NCBI GenBank assembly: GCA_964640055.1
Contig: CAZXFH010000007.1
Span: 1-64,000 of the forward strand
DNA: 64,000 nucleotides
Origin: CAZXFH01 sp964640055
GTDB taxonomy: Bacteria; Fidelibacterota; UBA2242; JAFGTP01
Direction: 5' to 3'
This document shows, in pieces, positions 32,716 to 42,741 of the stretch (positions are counted from its first letter, which is position 1; each line of letters begins with the position of its first letter). The position numbers were made by a program, and so were the translations under genes. The notes below the pieces were generated by a model that ran no database searches, was not told where the DNA came from, and saw only the letters and a program-made list of their open reading frames with translations.

Positions 32716-35334
32716 ATGAAAAGAGCCATAGTCTATCTAGCAATCAGCCTTATTATTGTAACGGGTCTTCAGGCCGCTACTATTTCCGGTAAGGTAACCA
32801 GCCAGATGCAGAAAGAACCTCTTGAAGGTGCTCTGGTGGTGCTACTTAAAAAAAATGATGCGGATTTTTCCCGCACCACGGTTTCCGATATCTATGGTAA
32901 TTTTAGTCTGAGCGGGATCAGTTCCGGCGTTTATACTCTTGAGGCCTATAAAGAACATTATTATAAGAACGTGCTTTTCGATCTGGAGATTCAGCAAGGC
33001 CGCCATTATGACGTTGATATTCGCTTGTTAAAATGTAAGCCCGGTACCCGGCGCCGACGAGGCCAAAAGGAAGATTCGGACTACTGTTTTATGATTGGCG
33101 GTATTGAAGTGCAATCCCGTGGGGCAGAGATCATTCCCGAGGAAGCGGTTACCACCCGCAAGATCAATTCCGGTGAGATCGAGCATATGCAGGCCACCAA
33201 TTTGGGTGATATCCTGGCCCTGGTACCCGGAGTGGAAAAATCCCAGAATCCGGGGCTGGCCAAAGACAGCCGGGTGGGTTTGCGTTCGGTATCCATTTCC
33301 GGGACGGCGGGTGGTCTGGAAACTTTTGGCAGTACCATTATTGTTGACGGCAATGAAGTGACGAATGATGCGAATGCCATGCATCGCGGTTTCAGTGGCG
33401 AATCAGGGATTGACCTGCGTACTATACCCGCGGATAATATTGAATCCGTAGAAGTGATTACCGGGATTCCGTCGGCTGAATATGGTAATTTCAGCAACGG
33501 TCTTATTAAGGTGAACACCAAATCCGGCTATATTGCCTCAAAATTTAAAGCCAAGCTAAATCCCGATACCAAGACTACCAGTTTCAGCAACGGACACCGG
33601 CTGGGTCGGTATGTTTTGGACTATCATCTGAATTATGGATATAGTGAGCGTAATCTGCGTAAAGAGGGCGATGAATATCACCGGTTTTATGGTAAAGCCA
33701 CTCTGCAGCGTAAGTTTTTAGACAATAAACTGGATACCCGCTTGCGGGGTAGTTATACCCGTATGCTGGATAATGAAAAGCCCACCGATATTTATCAAAT
33801 GAAAACCAGTAACCAGGGCTTTCTCAGCAATGGTAATTTTTCCTTTACTTATCAGAAGACCGAGCAGCGCAAACTGGAAGGATTTTTAGGGTTTGATTTG
33901 AACCGTAAGAAATATTATCGCCAACGATGGGTGACCGATCAGGTGGTCCTGACAGATACAACTGTTTATTATAATGGGCATACCTACACTGACACCATTT
34001 TAGCCGGTTATACCGGCAAACTGAAGGAGATCGGTCATGAATGGGGGTACAGGGCTAGATTACGCCATCAGAATGAGCGGCAATTTAATGCTACCCGCCA
34101 CCGTTTTATAATAGGCCTGGAAGGCAATCGGAAGCGCAATACCGGTCAGGGGCGTGTGATTCACCCTTTCTTTAACTACTACGGCTTTTATTCCTCCCGG
34201 CGTTCTTATAGTTTTGATGAATATCCTGATCTGCAGCAGTGGGCCGCTTATTTTGAAGATAATATCCGGGGACAGCTAGGGGGTCACCGGTACGATTTAA
34301 TGTTAGGCTTCCGGTATGATGTATTCAACCCTCAGGGATTGAATTTGGATAACATGTTCGCGGAAAAAGCGTTGCTTAAGTCCCGGCATGGTGACTTTTT
34401 GTCTCCCCGTTTTAATTTCCGGTTCTTTCTGAGCGATGACCTCCGCTTGCGGGTCGGCGCCGGCAAGAGTGCTAAGGCGGTCTCGCTGGCCTATATATAC
34501 AAAGACCCGGATTATTTTGAATATCTTAAGGATTCGGTGGTGGTGGAAGAAATGCATCTCCAGGCCAATCCGGATCTGCAGGCTTATAGCGACATGAAAT
34601 ATGAAGCTTCTATTGATTGGCGGATCAAGGATTTTATCGGCTTTTCCTTAACCGGCTACTATTCCGGTTCCGACGACCGGCCTTCCTCGGTCACCTACCC
34701 CTGGGGCTATGATGTGAATCCGGATACGATCACTTCCGCCAGTTACGCCATCCATGAGAACCGGGGCTGGAAAAAGTCTCATGGGGTGGAATTCACCCTG
34801 CGTACGGAGCGCTTTTATAATATTCAGTTAAAGGCCAATGCCACTTACCGTTTCAGTAAACTGGGTCGGAGCGGCAGCATCTATGATTCCAGTCCCGATA
34901 CCAGCTGGGAAAATATCTGGTATCAACCGTCGAAAACCTGGCGAGAAAAAGTGATTCTGGATTATCAAATTAATTATGTCAGTCAGCGCCTGGGCGCCTG
35001 GGTCACCCTGGATATTCAGCACATCCCCCTGGAGCATAAAAAGGAAGTCTACCGCTCTAATTCAACTATTAAAGCCATCGAGGAATTGGATAGGGAAGAG
35101 CGCCGCTGGTATCAGGGCATGGTCTATTGGTATGATAATGAATTCTACAATTACAGCAGCCACTGGTTGTTTAATTTCCGGGTCACCAAATCTTTGTCTC
35201 AGAAAACCGAACTGTCCATTTATATCAATAATATATTTGATGATCGCGGGATCTGGAAGAGTCCCTTTACGGACCGGCTTTCGGAGCGTAATCCAGAGAT
35301 ATATTATGGTTTGGAGGTGAGCACCCAATGGTAA
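32716..35334 (+). CDS. TonB-dependent outer-membrane receptor (locus 1)
   Basis: The 872-aa protein has a signal peptide (IVYLAISLIIVTGLQA), a carboxypeptidase-regulatory-like domain (TISGKVTSQMQKEPLEGALV, about residues 22-100), a plug domain with GEIEHMQATNLGDILALVPG and ESVEVITGIPSAEYGNFSNG, and a beta-barrel ending in an aromatic residue (GLEVSTQW). It should move a substrate across the outer membrane using TonB energy. The next gene starts within its last seven bases (ATGGTAA), so the locus is translationally coupled. The ligand is unknown. Confidence 0.85.
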   Translation: MKRAIVYLAISLIIVTGLQAATISGKVTSQMQKEPLEGALVVLLKKNDADFSRTTVSDIYGNFSLSGISSGVYTLEAYKEHYYKNVLFDLEIQQGRHYDVDIRLLKCKPGTRRRRGQKEDSDYCFMIGGIEVQSRGAEIIPEEAVTTRKINSGEIEHMQATNLGDILALVPGVEKSQNPGLAKDSRVGLRSVSISGTAGGLETFGSTIIVDGNEVTNDANAMHRGFSGESGIDLRTIPADNIESVEVITGIPSAEYGNFSNGLIKVNTKSGYIASKFKAKLNPDTKTTSFSNGHRLGRYVLDYHLNYGYSERNLRKEGDEYHRFYGKATLQRKFLDNKLDTRLRGSYTRMLDNEKPTDIYQMKTSNQGFLSNGNFSFTYQKTEQRKLEGFLGFDLNRKKYYRQRWVTDQVVLTDTTVYYNGHTYTDTILAGYTGKLKEIGHEWGYRARLRHQNERQFNATRHRFIIGLEGNRKRNTGQGRVIHPFFNYYGFYSSRRSYSFDEYPDLQQWAAYFEDNIRGQLGGHRYDLMLGFRYDVFNPQGLNLDNMFAEKALLKSRHGDFLSPRFNFRFFLSDDLRLRVGAGKSAKAVSLAYIYKDPDYFEYLKDSVVVEEMHLQANPDLQAYSDMKYEASIDWRIKDFIGFSLTGYYSGSDDRPSSVTYPWGYDVNPDTITSASYAIHENRGWKKSHGVEFTLRTERFYNIQLKANATYRFSKLGRSGSIYDSSPDTSWENIWYQPSKTWREKVILDYQINYVSQRLGAWVTLDIQHIPLEHKKEVYRSNSTIKAIEELDREERRWYQGMVYWYDNEFYNYSSHWLFNFRVTKSLSQKTELSIYINNIFDDRGIWKSPFTDRLSERNPEIYYGLEVSTQW

Positions 35335-36428
35335 AAAAAATAGTACCATTGCTTTGTTTTCTGTTGATAAGCACTGGTTGTTTTAAAGACCAGCCCGGTC
35401 TGCAGGATGGCAATCTGACGATTGCATTGTATGTAAAATACGAGGGTCAGCTATTGTCTCAAGTTCCGGTTACGATGCAGACCTATGATTATAATCTGCC
35501 TACCATGAGCGATACCACCGATAGTACGGGTAAGGTTTTATTTGAAGAACTACCTTGGGCTCAGTATAGAGTCAATGTAAAGTCCGAAGCCTATATACCC
35601 TCCTTTACTAATCCCGGAGATATAGACACAGTAATCGTGGTTGGAAGTAAGGATGTCATTCCCGGTGATGATGAGTTGTTAAGTGATACTGTTTTTACCA
35701 TTGCCTCTGGGACGCAACCCGGGCTGAAAATCAATGAAATTTATACCTGCGGACCACCCAATAGTTTTTTCTATTTTTATGATCAGTTTTTTGAGTTATA
35801 TAATAGCTCCCAGGATACCATTTATCTGGATGGAATGGTATTTTGCCGCATGGGGGAATTTCTGGAAAATATAACCTATATCTTCCAGTTTCCGGGGGAA
35901 CCATTGATTGGCAAAGAGTATCCTGTGCCACCGGACTCCTTTGTGGTCATCGCCCAGGATGCCTATAACCACCGCGATGAAATCTTTAATGGTAATAAGA
36001 GTATCGATTTATCGAATGCCGATTTCGAATTCCGCAACAGTATGGATTATGGTGATTATGACAATCCGGATGTGCCTAATCTGGATAATATTGAAGTCGG
36101 TCATACGTTGGACTTTATGGTGGGCTTAACCGGAGATGTGATTTTAATTGCTGACGGGAGTGATCTGGAATATATCGATGGCATGGACCGGGAGTCAGTG
36201 ATCGATTGTGTGGAATACAGCTCTTATTCAGAGCACATTAAAGATATTGAGTCCTTTCTGGATCGCGGCTTTGGCGGTGTGGGACAGATTAAATACAGCG
36301 GTCAATCCCTGGAGCGCATTGCGCCCGGATTTGACACCAATAATTCTACCATAGATTTTCAGATTATTCCTCATCCCACGCCGGGATATCAATACAATGC
36401 AGAGGAATCAAAGTTGGCTAAGTATTAG
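35328..36428 (+). CDS. Lamin-tail-like (DUF4876-type) surface lipoprotein, locus 1 copy a
   Basis: A lipoprotein signal ends LLISTGC. A beta-sandwich domain (residues about 25-105, IALYVKYEGQLLSQVPV) resembles carboxypeptidase-regulatory folds. The main domain starts LKINEIYTCGPPN and has QFFELYNSSQDTIYLDGMVF, which fits the lamin-tail/DUF4876 pattern 'iNEi...ELYN...dL'. A repeated Asp-rich segment (SMDYGDYDNPDVPNLDN) follows and the closing phrase is HPTPGYQY. The family regularly sits between a TonB receptor and an outer-membrane barrel protein, and I expect it to be the surface partner of the receptor. It is 366 aa and strongly similar to the next gene. Confidence 0.7.
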   Translation: MVKKIVPLLCFLLISTGCFKDQPGLQDGNLTIALYVKYEGQLLSQVPVTMQTYDYNLPTMSDTTDSTGKVLFEELPWAQYRVNVKSEAYIPSFTNPGDIDTVIVVGSKDVIPGDDELLSDTVFTIASGTQPGLKINEIYTCGPPNSFFYFYDQFFELYNSSQDTIYLDGMVFCRMGEFLENITYIFQFPGEPLIGKEYPVPPDSFVVIAQDAYNHRDEIFNGNKSIDLSNADFEFRNSMDYGDYDNPDVPNLDNIEVGHTLDFMVGLTGDVILIADGSDLEYIDGMDRESVIDCVEYSSYSEHIKDIESFLDRGFGGVGQIKYSGQSLERIAPGFDTNNSTIDFQIIPHPTPGYQYNAEESKLAKY

Positions 36429-36546
36429 GAGAAATAAGGCTTTTGTTGTATTCCTACCAAACCGGTAACAATTGTGCATATCAGTTCGCTGGTAATTTGT
36501 TTACCGGTAAGCTGAGAAAATGTTATCCTTTAGAGGTGAATCCGGA

Positions 36547-37623
36547 ATGAGAGTAATCTGCTTACTTTGTTTTTTGCCGGTTCTTGGGGGGTGTTTCAAA
36601 AGTCATCCCAACCTTCAGGATGGTAACCTGTCCATAGAACTCTATGTGAAATACGAAGATCAATTATTAGCGGATATACCGGTTAGCCTGCAAACCTATG
36701 ATTATAATATTTCTACTGTACATGATACTACGGACAGCACGGGGAGGGTCTTTTTTGAAAATCTTCCCTGGGCGCAATACCGCATAAACATAAAATCTGA
36801 GGCGTATGTGCCTTCTTTTACTAATCCTGATGAGACAGACACTGTGATTGTGGTAGGCAATAAGTATATTGCGCCAGAAAATAAGGAACTTGTAAGGGAT
36901 ACGATTTATACCATTGCCTCCGGCACTCAGCCCGGATTAAAAATCAACGAGCTGTATACCTGCGGACCGCCTAATGATTTTTTCTATTACTTTGATCAGT
37001 ACATTGAATTATACAATAGCGCTGAGGATACCATTTATCTGGATGGAATGGTGATTTGCCGGATGTGGCAATTTCTGGAAGATATTACCTATATTTTCCA
37101 GTTTCCCGGTGAACCATTTACCGGCAGGCAGTATCCGGTGCCCCCGGATTCCTTTGTAGTCATTGCCCGGGATGCCTATAATCACCGTGCTGAAATCTTT
37201 GATGGTGAAAAAAGTATTGATTTAACGACCGCCGATTTCGAATTCCGCAACAGTATGGATTATGGTGATTATGACAATCCGGAGGTGCCCAATCTGGATA
37301 ATATTGAAGCCGGACACACCCGGGATTTTGGATTGAACTTAACCACAGACGTAGTCCTGATTGCCGATGGCAGTGATCTGGAATATATTGACGGGATGGA
37401 CCCGGAATCAGTGATCGATTGTGTGGAATATGCTTCCTATGCAGAACATACCAAGAGTATTGAATCCTTTCTGGATCGCGGTTTCGGTGGTGTGGGGCAG
37501 ATTAGGTACAGCGGTCAATCCCTGGAACGCATTGCGCCCGGATTTGATACCAATAATTCCACGGTGGATTTCCGGATTATTCCCCATCCCACGCCAGGGT
37601 ATCAGTATACCGGAGAGGATTAA
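36547..37623 (+). CDS. Lamin-tail-like (DUF4876-type) surface lipoprotein, locus 1 copy b
   Basis: A tandem paralogue of the preceding gene, about three quarters identical by eye over its full length, with the same lipobox (PVLGGC), INELYTCGPPNDFFYYFDQY, SMDYGDYDNPEVPNLDN and HPTPGYQYTGED. ATG 36547 was chosen because it aligns with the start of copy a and gives a proper signal; an ATG at 36520 adds nine non-homologous residues. Between the copies lie 118 bp with a repeated ACCGGTAA motif (36461, 36503). Divergence is concentrated in the N-terminal third, which could alter ligand or partner specificity. Confidence 0.7.
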   Translation: MRVICLLCFLPVLGGCFKSHPNLQDGNLSIELYVKYEDQLLADIPVSLQTYDYNISTVHDTTDSTGRVFFENLPWAQYRINIKSEAYVPSFTNPDETDTVIVVGNKYIAPENKELVRDTIYTIASGTQPGLKINELYTCGPPNDFFYYFDQYIELYNSAEDTIYLDGMVICRMWQFLEDITYIFQFPGEPFTGRQYPVPPDSFVVIARDAYNHRAEIFDGEKSIDLTTADFEFRNSMDYGDYDNPEVPNLDNIEAGHTRDFGLNLTTDVVLIADGSDLEYIDGMDPESVIDCVEYASYAEHTKSIESFLDRGFGGVGQIRYSGQSLERIAPGFDTNNSTVDFRIIPHPTPGYQYTGED

Positions 37624-37651
37624 AAAGAGGCCAAGTATTAAAGAGGGTTGT

Positions 37652-39100
37652 ATGTATTTAAAGAAAAGCAACAAATACCTGATTATCGCACTGTTCATTA
37701 TGCCGCTTATGGCTTTTGAAAAACCACTTTTCCGTCCGATTGAATTTCAACAGCCCTTGCAATTTGCAAAATATTTTCCGGTTACACTATATACGGCGAG
37801 TTACAATCCGGCTCTTTTTAAGGTGAATTATGCTCAGGATTTTCTGTATTACCAGACCTATGCCGACCGCCGAAATAACATGTACCGGCGTCCCTTTGAC
37901 CCCGAGCGGAAAGACCGGCTCGGGTTTAATGTCCAAATGTACCGTAAACTGAATGAAAAGGTGGCGATTGTTAGTGGCGCAACTTACCAGCAAAGTAACC
38001 TGCAACAGGTCTACCGGTCTTTGGAAAAGAATTATTATAAGCACTATTTTGCCTATACCGATACCACTACCGGAAATTTTGAATACGACGGCCCCCAATT
38101 ATGGTTTATGTATAACCGCTCGATCAGCGATAATCTGGACTGGGGAGTTCATATTGATTACAGTGTGGAGCGGGCTTTGAAAGACGTATATACCAAATGT
38201 GAGACCATCATCCGTAATACGGACGTAAGTACAGGGTTAAGTTATTTTAATCGTGATACCAGTATGCAAGTGGGGATTTTCGGCCGATATTTTAACCGGC
38301 AAGGCAGCTATGAGGCCGTTAAAGAGATGAAAGATGCGTTAGTCAAAACCTACTTTGGCTATCATGTATTTAAAGAGGAAAATCCCCGCTCCACCAGCCG
38401 TAAGAATGATGACCGTGAAGGATATGAAATCGGGCTACAGTTTTCCCAACAAAATGTCGTTATTAAAAATTTAAACTTGAATTTGGCCCTAAGCTATGGT
38501 GGTGAGGAAAATGATATTGAAGTGGGGAGTGCTTCCCGGCCCAATCCGCGGGGATATTGGGTCAGAGAGGGATACCGCGGGATGACTAAACTTAACTATC
38601 ATCGCCCGGACAAACTGGATATTCAATCTTATTTTATATACACTAATTACCGTGACTGGGGTCAGTCAGGACTGTATGATGTTTTGATTTTGGAAAATGA
38701 GGTTATTGCGTACAGAGCTGGGGGCGCGGTGAGTATATTTCCCTGGCGGGGCTTGCAGGCCACTTTAGGCAGCGAAATCACTATGGAAGATGGCGATTAC
38801 AGAGAATATATCAAACCTTTTCAATGCCAGGAGACGCGACAGCACCAAAAACTATACGGGCAATTCAGATTGCGTCTGAATCAGGTCATGGAAGTATATT
38901 TCCAGATGGATTATAAGAGGCGCCAGCCTTATTTTTATTGGGAAACCAAGGAACTGGATATACAATCTTATGACTTGGGCATTGAACGTCAATTTGTGAT
39001 TGGTCTGTTTAATCTTAATCTGCATTATGAGCAATGGCAACCTCAGGCCCAAAAAGATATTATCCAAGCCTTTGGACTCTCGATCGCCTATGTCCGCTAA
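37652..39100 (+). CDS. DUF6850-like outer-membrane beta-barrel protein (locus 1)
   Basis: A 482-aa protein with a signal peptide (YLIIALFIMPLMAFEK) and alternating beta-strand pattern with many aromatic residues to the end (GLSIAYVR). The order TonB receptor, DUF4876-type lipoprotein, barrel protein is one I know from Bacteroidetes, where the third gene is annotated DUF6850. The similar gene at 48638 has the same placement and shared features (NPALFKVNYAQ versus GVRGNSAWLVKHYKQ, and a '..RRPFDPERKD' versus 'KRPYDPQSES' block). AGAGGG is five bases before ATG 37652. The function is unknown; a pore or assembly role is possible. Confidence 0.65.
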   Translation: MYLKKSNKYLIIALFIMPLMAFEKPLFRPIEFQQPLQFAKYFPVTLYTASYNPALFKVNYAQDFLYYQTYADRRNNMYRRPFDPERKDRLGFNVQMYRKLNEKVAIVSGATYQQSNLQQVYRSLEKNYYKHYFAYTDTTTGNFEYDGPQLWFMYNRSISDNLDWGVHIDYSVERALKDVYTKCETIIRNTDVSTGLSYFNRDTSMQVGIFGRYFNRQGSYEAVKEMKDALVKTYFGYHVFKEENPRSTSRKNDDREGYEIGLQFSQQNVVIKNLNLNLALSYGGEENDIEVGSASRPNPRGYWVREGYRGMTKLNYHRPDKLDIQSYFIYTNYRDWGQSGLYDVLILENEVIAYRAGGAVSIFPWRGLQATLGSEITMEDGDYREYIKPFQCQETRQHQKLYGQFRLRLNQVMEVYFQMDYKRRQPYFYWETKELDIQSYDLGIERQFVIGLFNLNLHYEQWQPQAQKDIIQAFGLSIAYVR

Positions 39101-39210
39101 AATAATCATTGAAATATTGAGGAATAATTGTAATATTAAAAATCGGGGCAGGAATGATAAAAATTAACTGGTTAGAGTAAACAATCTTAACTTAAAAAGA
39201 GGAGGAATTC

Positions 39211-42200
39211 ATGAAAAAACTGTTATTATTTGCCTTAGTAATGGTACTGACGTTGACAGTTGCCTTTGCCCAGACCTGGGAGACGGTAAAGGAAGGCAAA
39301 CTGGGATATGGTCCCTATGATGGACCCAATGCCGGCTATTTTGTGGACGCTACCACCGGCTGGTTGGTCGGTGATGAAGGCCGCGTCCAAAAGACCACGG
39401 ACGGCGGTATGACCTGGACAACGATCCGGGAACCCGACGGTGGAGAAGATTGGGTCGATGTGGAATTTGCAGATGCCAATACCGGGTATGCCTGTGCCGG
39501 TGACGGCTTTATCTTCAAGACCACTGATGGCGGTGCGAACTGGGATATGATTGGTGATACCGCCAATTATGTTGCCGATCTGGAAGGCTTGTCTGTAGTC
39601 ACTACTGACCTGGTCTTCTTTTGCGGGGATGATTCCACCCTGTTGAAAACCGATGATGGCGGCGCTAATTACACCCGCTCTTCTAATAATTTCGAAGGAG
39701 TGGATCTGGATGGTGGTATTGCCTTTATGGATGCCAATGTCGGCGTGGTTATATCGGATGGTAATAATGGCATGACCTGGTATACCCATGACAGTGGAGA
39801 TACCTGGAATTTTGTATCCGTGGCCCCCTTGTTTCCGCCGGGGACTATTTCCAGCCGTATCTACGGCATAGATGCCGGACCGGATTCCACGATTGTGATT
39901 ACCGGTTATCATTATGTCACTGTGGTTTCTACGGATGGTGGTCAGACCTATACCCGTGTTGGTGGGTTGTCCTATGGATATGACCGTAATGAACTGGTCG
40001 AGATAATCGACGCCAATACCTTCCTGGTTGCCGGTGATTACCTGGCCATGACCACTGATCAGGGCGCTACTTTTGATACCCTGGAGACCGGTTCCGCCCA
40101 AAGCTATGAAGTACTGTGTTTTGTGGATGCCAACACCGGTTATGTATTTCAGAATTATGGACAGTGGATGAAGACCACTGATGCGGCTGCCAGCTGGACC
40201 CCTTTACTGGAATGGCCTATTATCAGCTTCTGGGGCCTGGCCTTACCGGAAGATGACAAGATCGTACTGACGGCCTATGCTGGTGGTGAAATGACGGTTA
40301 GTGAAGATGGTGGTGCCAGCTGGACATATCCGAATAATAGTGCCACCGGCGCACCTGATGACCTGTATGAATGTGAATTCATTGATGCCAATAATGGTAT
40401 CATTGCCGGCAGTGATGCCTTTCTGGCCAAGACCACGGATGGTGGGGCCAGCTGGACTTCGATCGAAACACCGATGGCAGATGTGAATTTCGGTACTTTT
40501 AATGCCGTGCATTATTATGATGCGGATACGGTTTTTGCCGGTGGTAAAAAAGGTCATATCTATCGTTCCGATGATGGGGGTGCTACCTGGACGGAAATTC
40601 CGAATGAGGGCAGTGGTACGGTTTATGATATCTGGCCCTTGGCATCGGATCACGTGATTGCCACCCTTTCCAGTGGCGTCGTATGTGAGTTAAAACCGGG
40701 CGAAACGTCGTTCATAGAATGTTTTGATTATGGCTATATGTCCATGCGGGCCGTTGAATATCGCAATGGCATCGGACTGATCGCTGCCTCAAGCGGCCAC
40801 ATGTACCGCACTTCAGAAACCAAACTGGATACAATTTACGAGGTGTTTACCGAACCTGATGGTGATGATTTCTATGATGTTGAATTTGTAAATGATACAC
40901 TCGTATTCGCGGTTGGTGAAGCCGGAAAAATTTACCGTTCCGATGATGCCGGCTTAACCTGGACCCAGGAAACCAGTCCCACGGAAGAGACCCTGCAGAA
41001 AGTCCGCTACAGAAATGGTAAGGTCTGGGCGGTTGGTCAGGCTGGCATGGTACTGATGCTGAATTTAATTCCCGAACCTGATTTAATGACCATTGCCGAG
41101 GCTAAAGTGGATGCCGACGAAGACGGTGTCCTGGACCTTCTGGATCAGGAAGTGAAAATTCAGGGAGTGGTCACCAGTCCTAATTATGGATATAATACGC
41201 AATACTATTTACAGGATGAAACCGCAGGTATCGTACTCTACTCCGGTAGTGTTGCTGCTGACCTGAATATCGGTGACGAAATTGAGATCATCGGTACTCT
41301 GGCACAGTATCACGGGCTTTCCGAAATTGAGATCGATGCAGCCGCCGATGTTACTGTGCTCAGTGCCGGTAATACAGTAGAACCCGCAGTTGTCACCATT
41401 CCCGAGCTGGGTGAGGATTACGAAGCCATGTTGGTGAAGTTAGAAGGTGTGCAACTGGTTGATGCCGGTAGCTGGCCTTCTGAAGGTAGCAATGGCAGCG
41501 TTGATTTTACCAATGGACTGGATACCAATTACATTTACATTGATAAAGAAAGCGACCTGGACGGCTGGACCCCTCCGGATGACTGGATGAACCTGGTGGC
41601 CCTGTGTGATCAGTACGACGAATACAGTCTCAGAGGTACAGTCCAAGAAGACTTCATGGAAATGAGCATGTCTTTACCGGTGACGGATGAGGTGGCTGAC
41701 GGAACCTTTGATCTGGAATGGGATTTCAACGACTGGTCCGGTGGCGTCGACCTGTTCACCGCTGATTCCACGGGCAGTGCCTGGGGCAGTCATGTGGGCG
41801 TGTTTGTGGATTCCGCCTACACCGGTCTGGCTCATGTCAAAAACCTGATTCTGGAAGATTTCACGGTTTCCGCTGATCTCTGGATTATCGGACCGGCTGA
41901 TCCGGATGCTCCGCTCTATGCCGGCCTCGGCATCAAAATGCTGCACCATGATTTTGCCTATTACCGACTGGTCTACCGTAATTCGTCTTCTTCCGATAAT
42001 GGTCAGATTAAATTACAAGGGTATGACGGCGCTAACTGGCATATCAGTCAGTCCTGGGATCCCGGCACCGACTTCACCGCGCTGGAAACCGGATGGCATA
42101 ACTTCAAGGTGACGGTCGAAAATGGTGAATTCACCGTTTATGTGGATGACGAGAAGTTACCCGGCGGTCCTTTTGTTGATGAAGATCCCTTCCTGGTCGC

Positions 42201-42582
42201 CGGTTATCCGGGTATCTATAAGTACAATACTGGCGTTGGTACCATTCTGTTTGATAACTTCACAGTCACTACTCCTGAGTATGTTGGTGTTGATGAGGCC
42301 AATGAAGAGGTTTTACCTACAGTTTACCGCTTGCAACAGAACTATCCCAACCCCTTCAATCCGACGACTACGATCGCTTTTGATCTACCGAAAGCCTCTG
42401 ACGTCCAACTGGTGATTTACAATATGCTGGGTCAGGAAGTCACGACCTTATGTGACCGCCAGATGCAAGCAGGTCGTTATCAGTTCACCTTTGATGCCAG
42501 TCAGCTGTCCAGTGGTATCTATTTCTACCGTATCCAGGCTGATGGGTTTTCCGATCTGAAGAAAATGACCCTGCTGAAATAG
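39211..42582 (+). CDS. Secreted BNR-propeller / OB-fold protein with type IX sorting domain
   Basis: A signal peptide (LLLFALVMVLTLTVAFAQ) precedes about 600 residues of Ycf48/BNR-like repeats, each with 'TTDGGxxW' (KTTDGGMTWT, KTTDGGANWD, VSEDGGASWT, RSDDGGATWTE). Residues about 625-815 form an OB-fold-like domain (VKIQGVVTSPNYGYNTQYYL). A LamG/concanavalin-like domain follows (about 830-1020). The last 85 residues are a type IX secretion sorting domain: LQQNYPNPFNPTTTIAFDLP, IYNMLGQEV and SGIYFYRIQA. The protein is probably exported through the outer membrane and fixed on the surface or released. AGGAGG precedes the ATG. Its role in the uptake locus is unknown. Confidence 0.8.
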   Translation: MKKLLLFALVMVLTLTVAFAQTWETVKEGKLGYGPYDGPNAGYFVDATTGWLVGDEGRVQKTTDGGMTWTTIREPDGGEDWVDVEFADANTGYACAGDGFIFKTTDGGANWDMIGDTANYVADLEGLSVVTTDLVFFCGDDSTLLKTDDGGANYTRSSNNFEGVDLDGGIAFMDANVGVVISDGNNGMTWYTHDSGDTWNFVSVAPLFPPGTISSRIYGIDAGPDSTIVITGYHYVTVVSTDGGQTYTRVGGLSYGYDRNELVEIIDANTFLVAGDYLAMTTDQGATFDTLETGSAQSYEVLCFVDANTGYVFQNYGQWMKTTDAAASWTPLLEWPIISFWGLALPEDDKIVLTAYAGGEMTVSEDGGASWTYPNNSATGAPDDLYECEFIDANNGIIAGSDAFLAKTTDGGASWTSIETPMADVNFGTFNAVHYYDADTVFAGGKKGHIYRSDDGGATWTEIPNEGSGTVYDIWPLASDHVIATLSSGVVCELKPGETSFIECFDYGYMSMRAVEYRNGIGLIAASSGHMYRTSETKLDTIYEVFTEPDGDDFYDVEFVNDTLVFAVGEAGKIYRSDDAGLTWTQETSPTEETLQKVRYRNGKVWAVGQAGMVLMLNLIPEPDLMTIAEAKVDADEDGVLDLLDQEVKIQGVVTSPNYGYNTQYYLQDETAGIVLYSGSVAADLNIGDEIEIIGTLAQYHGLSEIEIDAAADVTVLSAGNTVEPAVVTIPELGEDYEAMLVKLEGVQLVDAGSWPSEGSNGSVDFTNGLDTNYIYIDKESDLDGWTPPDDWMNLVALCDQYDEYSLRGTVQEDFMEMSMSLPVTDEVADGTFDLEWDFNDWSGGVDLFTADSTGSAWGSHVGVFVDSAYTGLAHVKNLILEDFTVSADLWIIGPADPDAPLYAGLGIKMLHHDFAYYRLVYRNSSSSDNGQIKLQGYDGANWHISQSWDPGTDFTALETGWHNFKVTVENGEFTVYVDDEKLPGGPFVDEDPFLVAGYPGIYKYNTGVGTILFDNFTVTTPEYVGVDEANEEVLPTVYRLQQNYPNPFNPTTTIAFDLPKASDVQLVIYNMLGQEVTTLCDRQMQAGRYQFTFDASQLSSGIYFYRIQADGFSDLKKMTLLK

Positions 42583-42606
42583 TCTCAGCGTGCTTTTTGT
42601 AAATGA

Positions 42607-42653
42607 GGATAAAAAGGCTGTCTTAACCGGCAGCCTTTTTATCCATTTTTTTC
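42607..42653 (+). terminator. Strong terminator after the sorting-domain protein
   Basis: GGATAAAAAGGCTG, a ten-base loop and CAGCCTTTTTATCC form a perfect 14-bp stem followed by ATTTTTTTC. Confidence 0.9.
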
Positions 42654-42741
42654 AACCGGTTTATTCCTGTGAATAAGATGAAAAATAATTAAGTATGCAA
42701 TACAATCGAGATGTTTATATTATAGTAAAAAGAGGAACACG

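Noticed and set aside
36462..36478. Sigma-54-like promoter before the second lipoprotein copy
   Set aside because: GG and GC are correctly spaced, but the -24 element matches poorly and no YGACA-N4-TGTYR dyad lies upstream.
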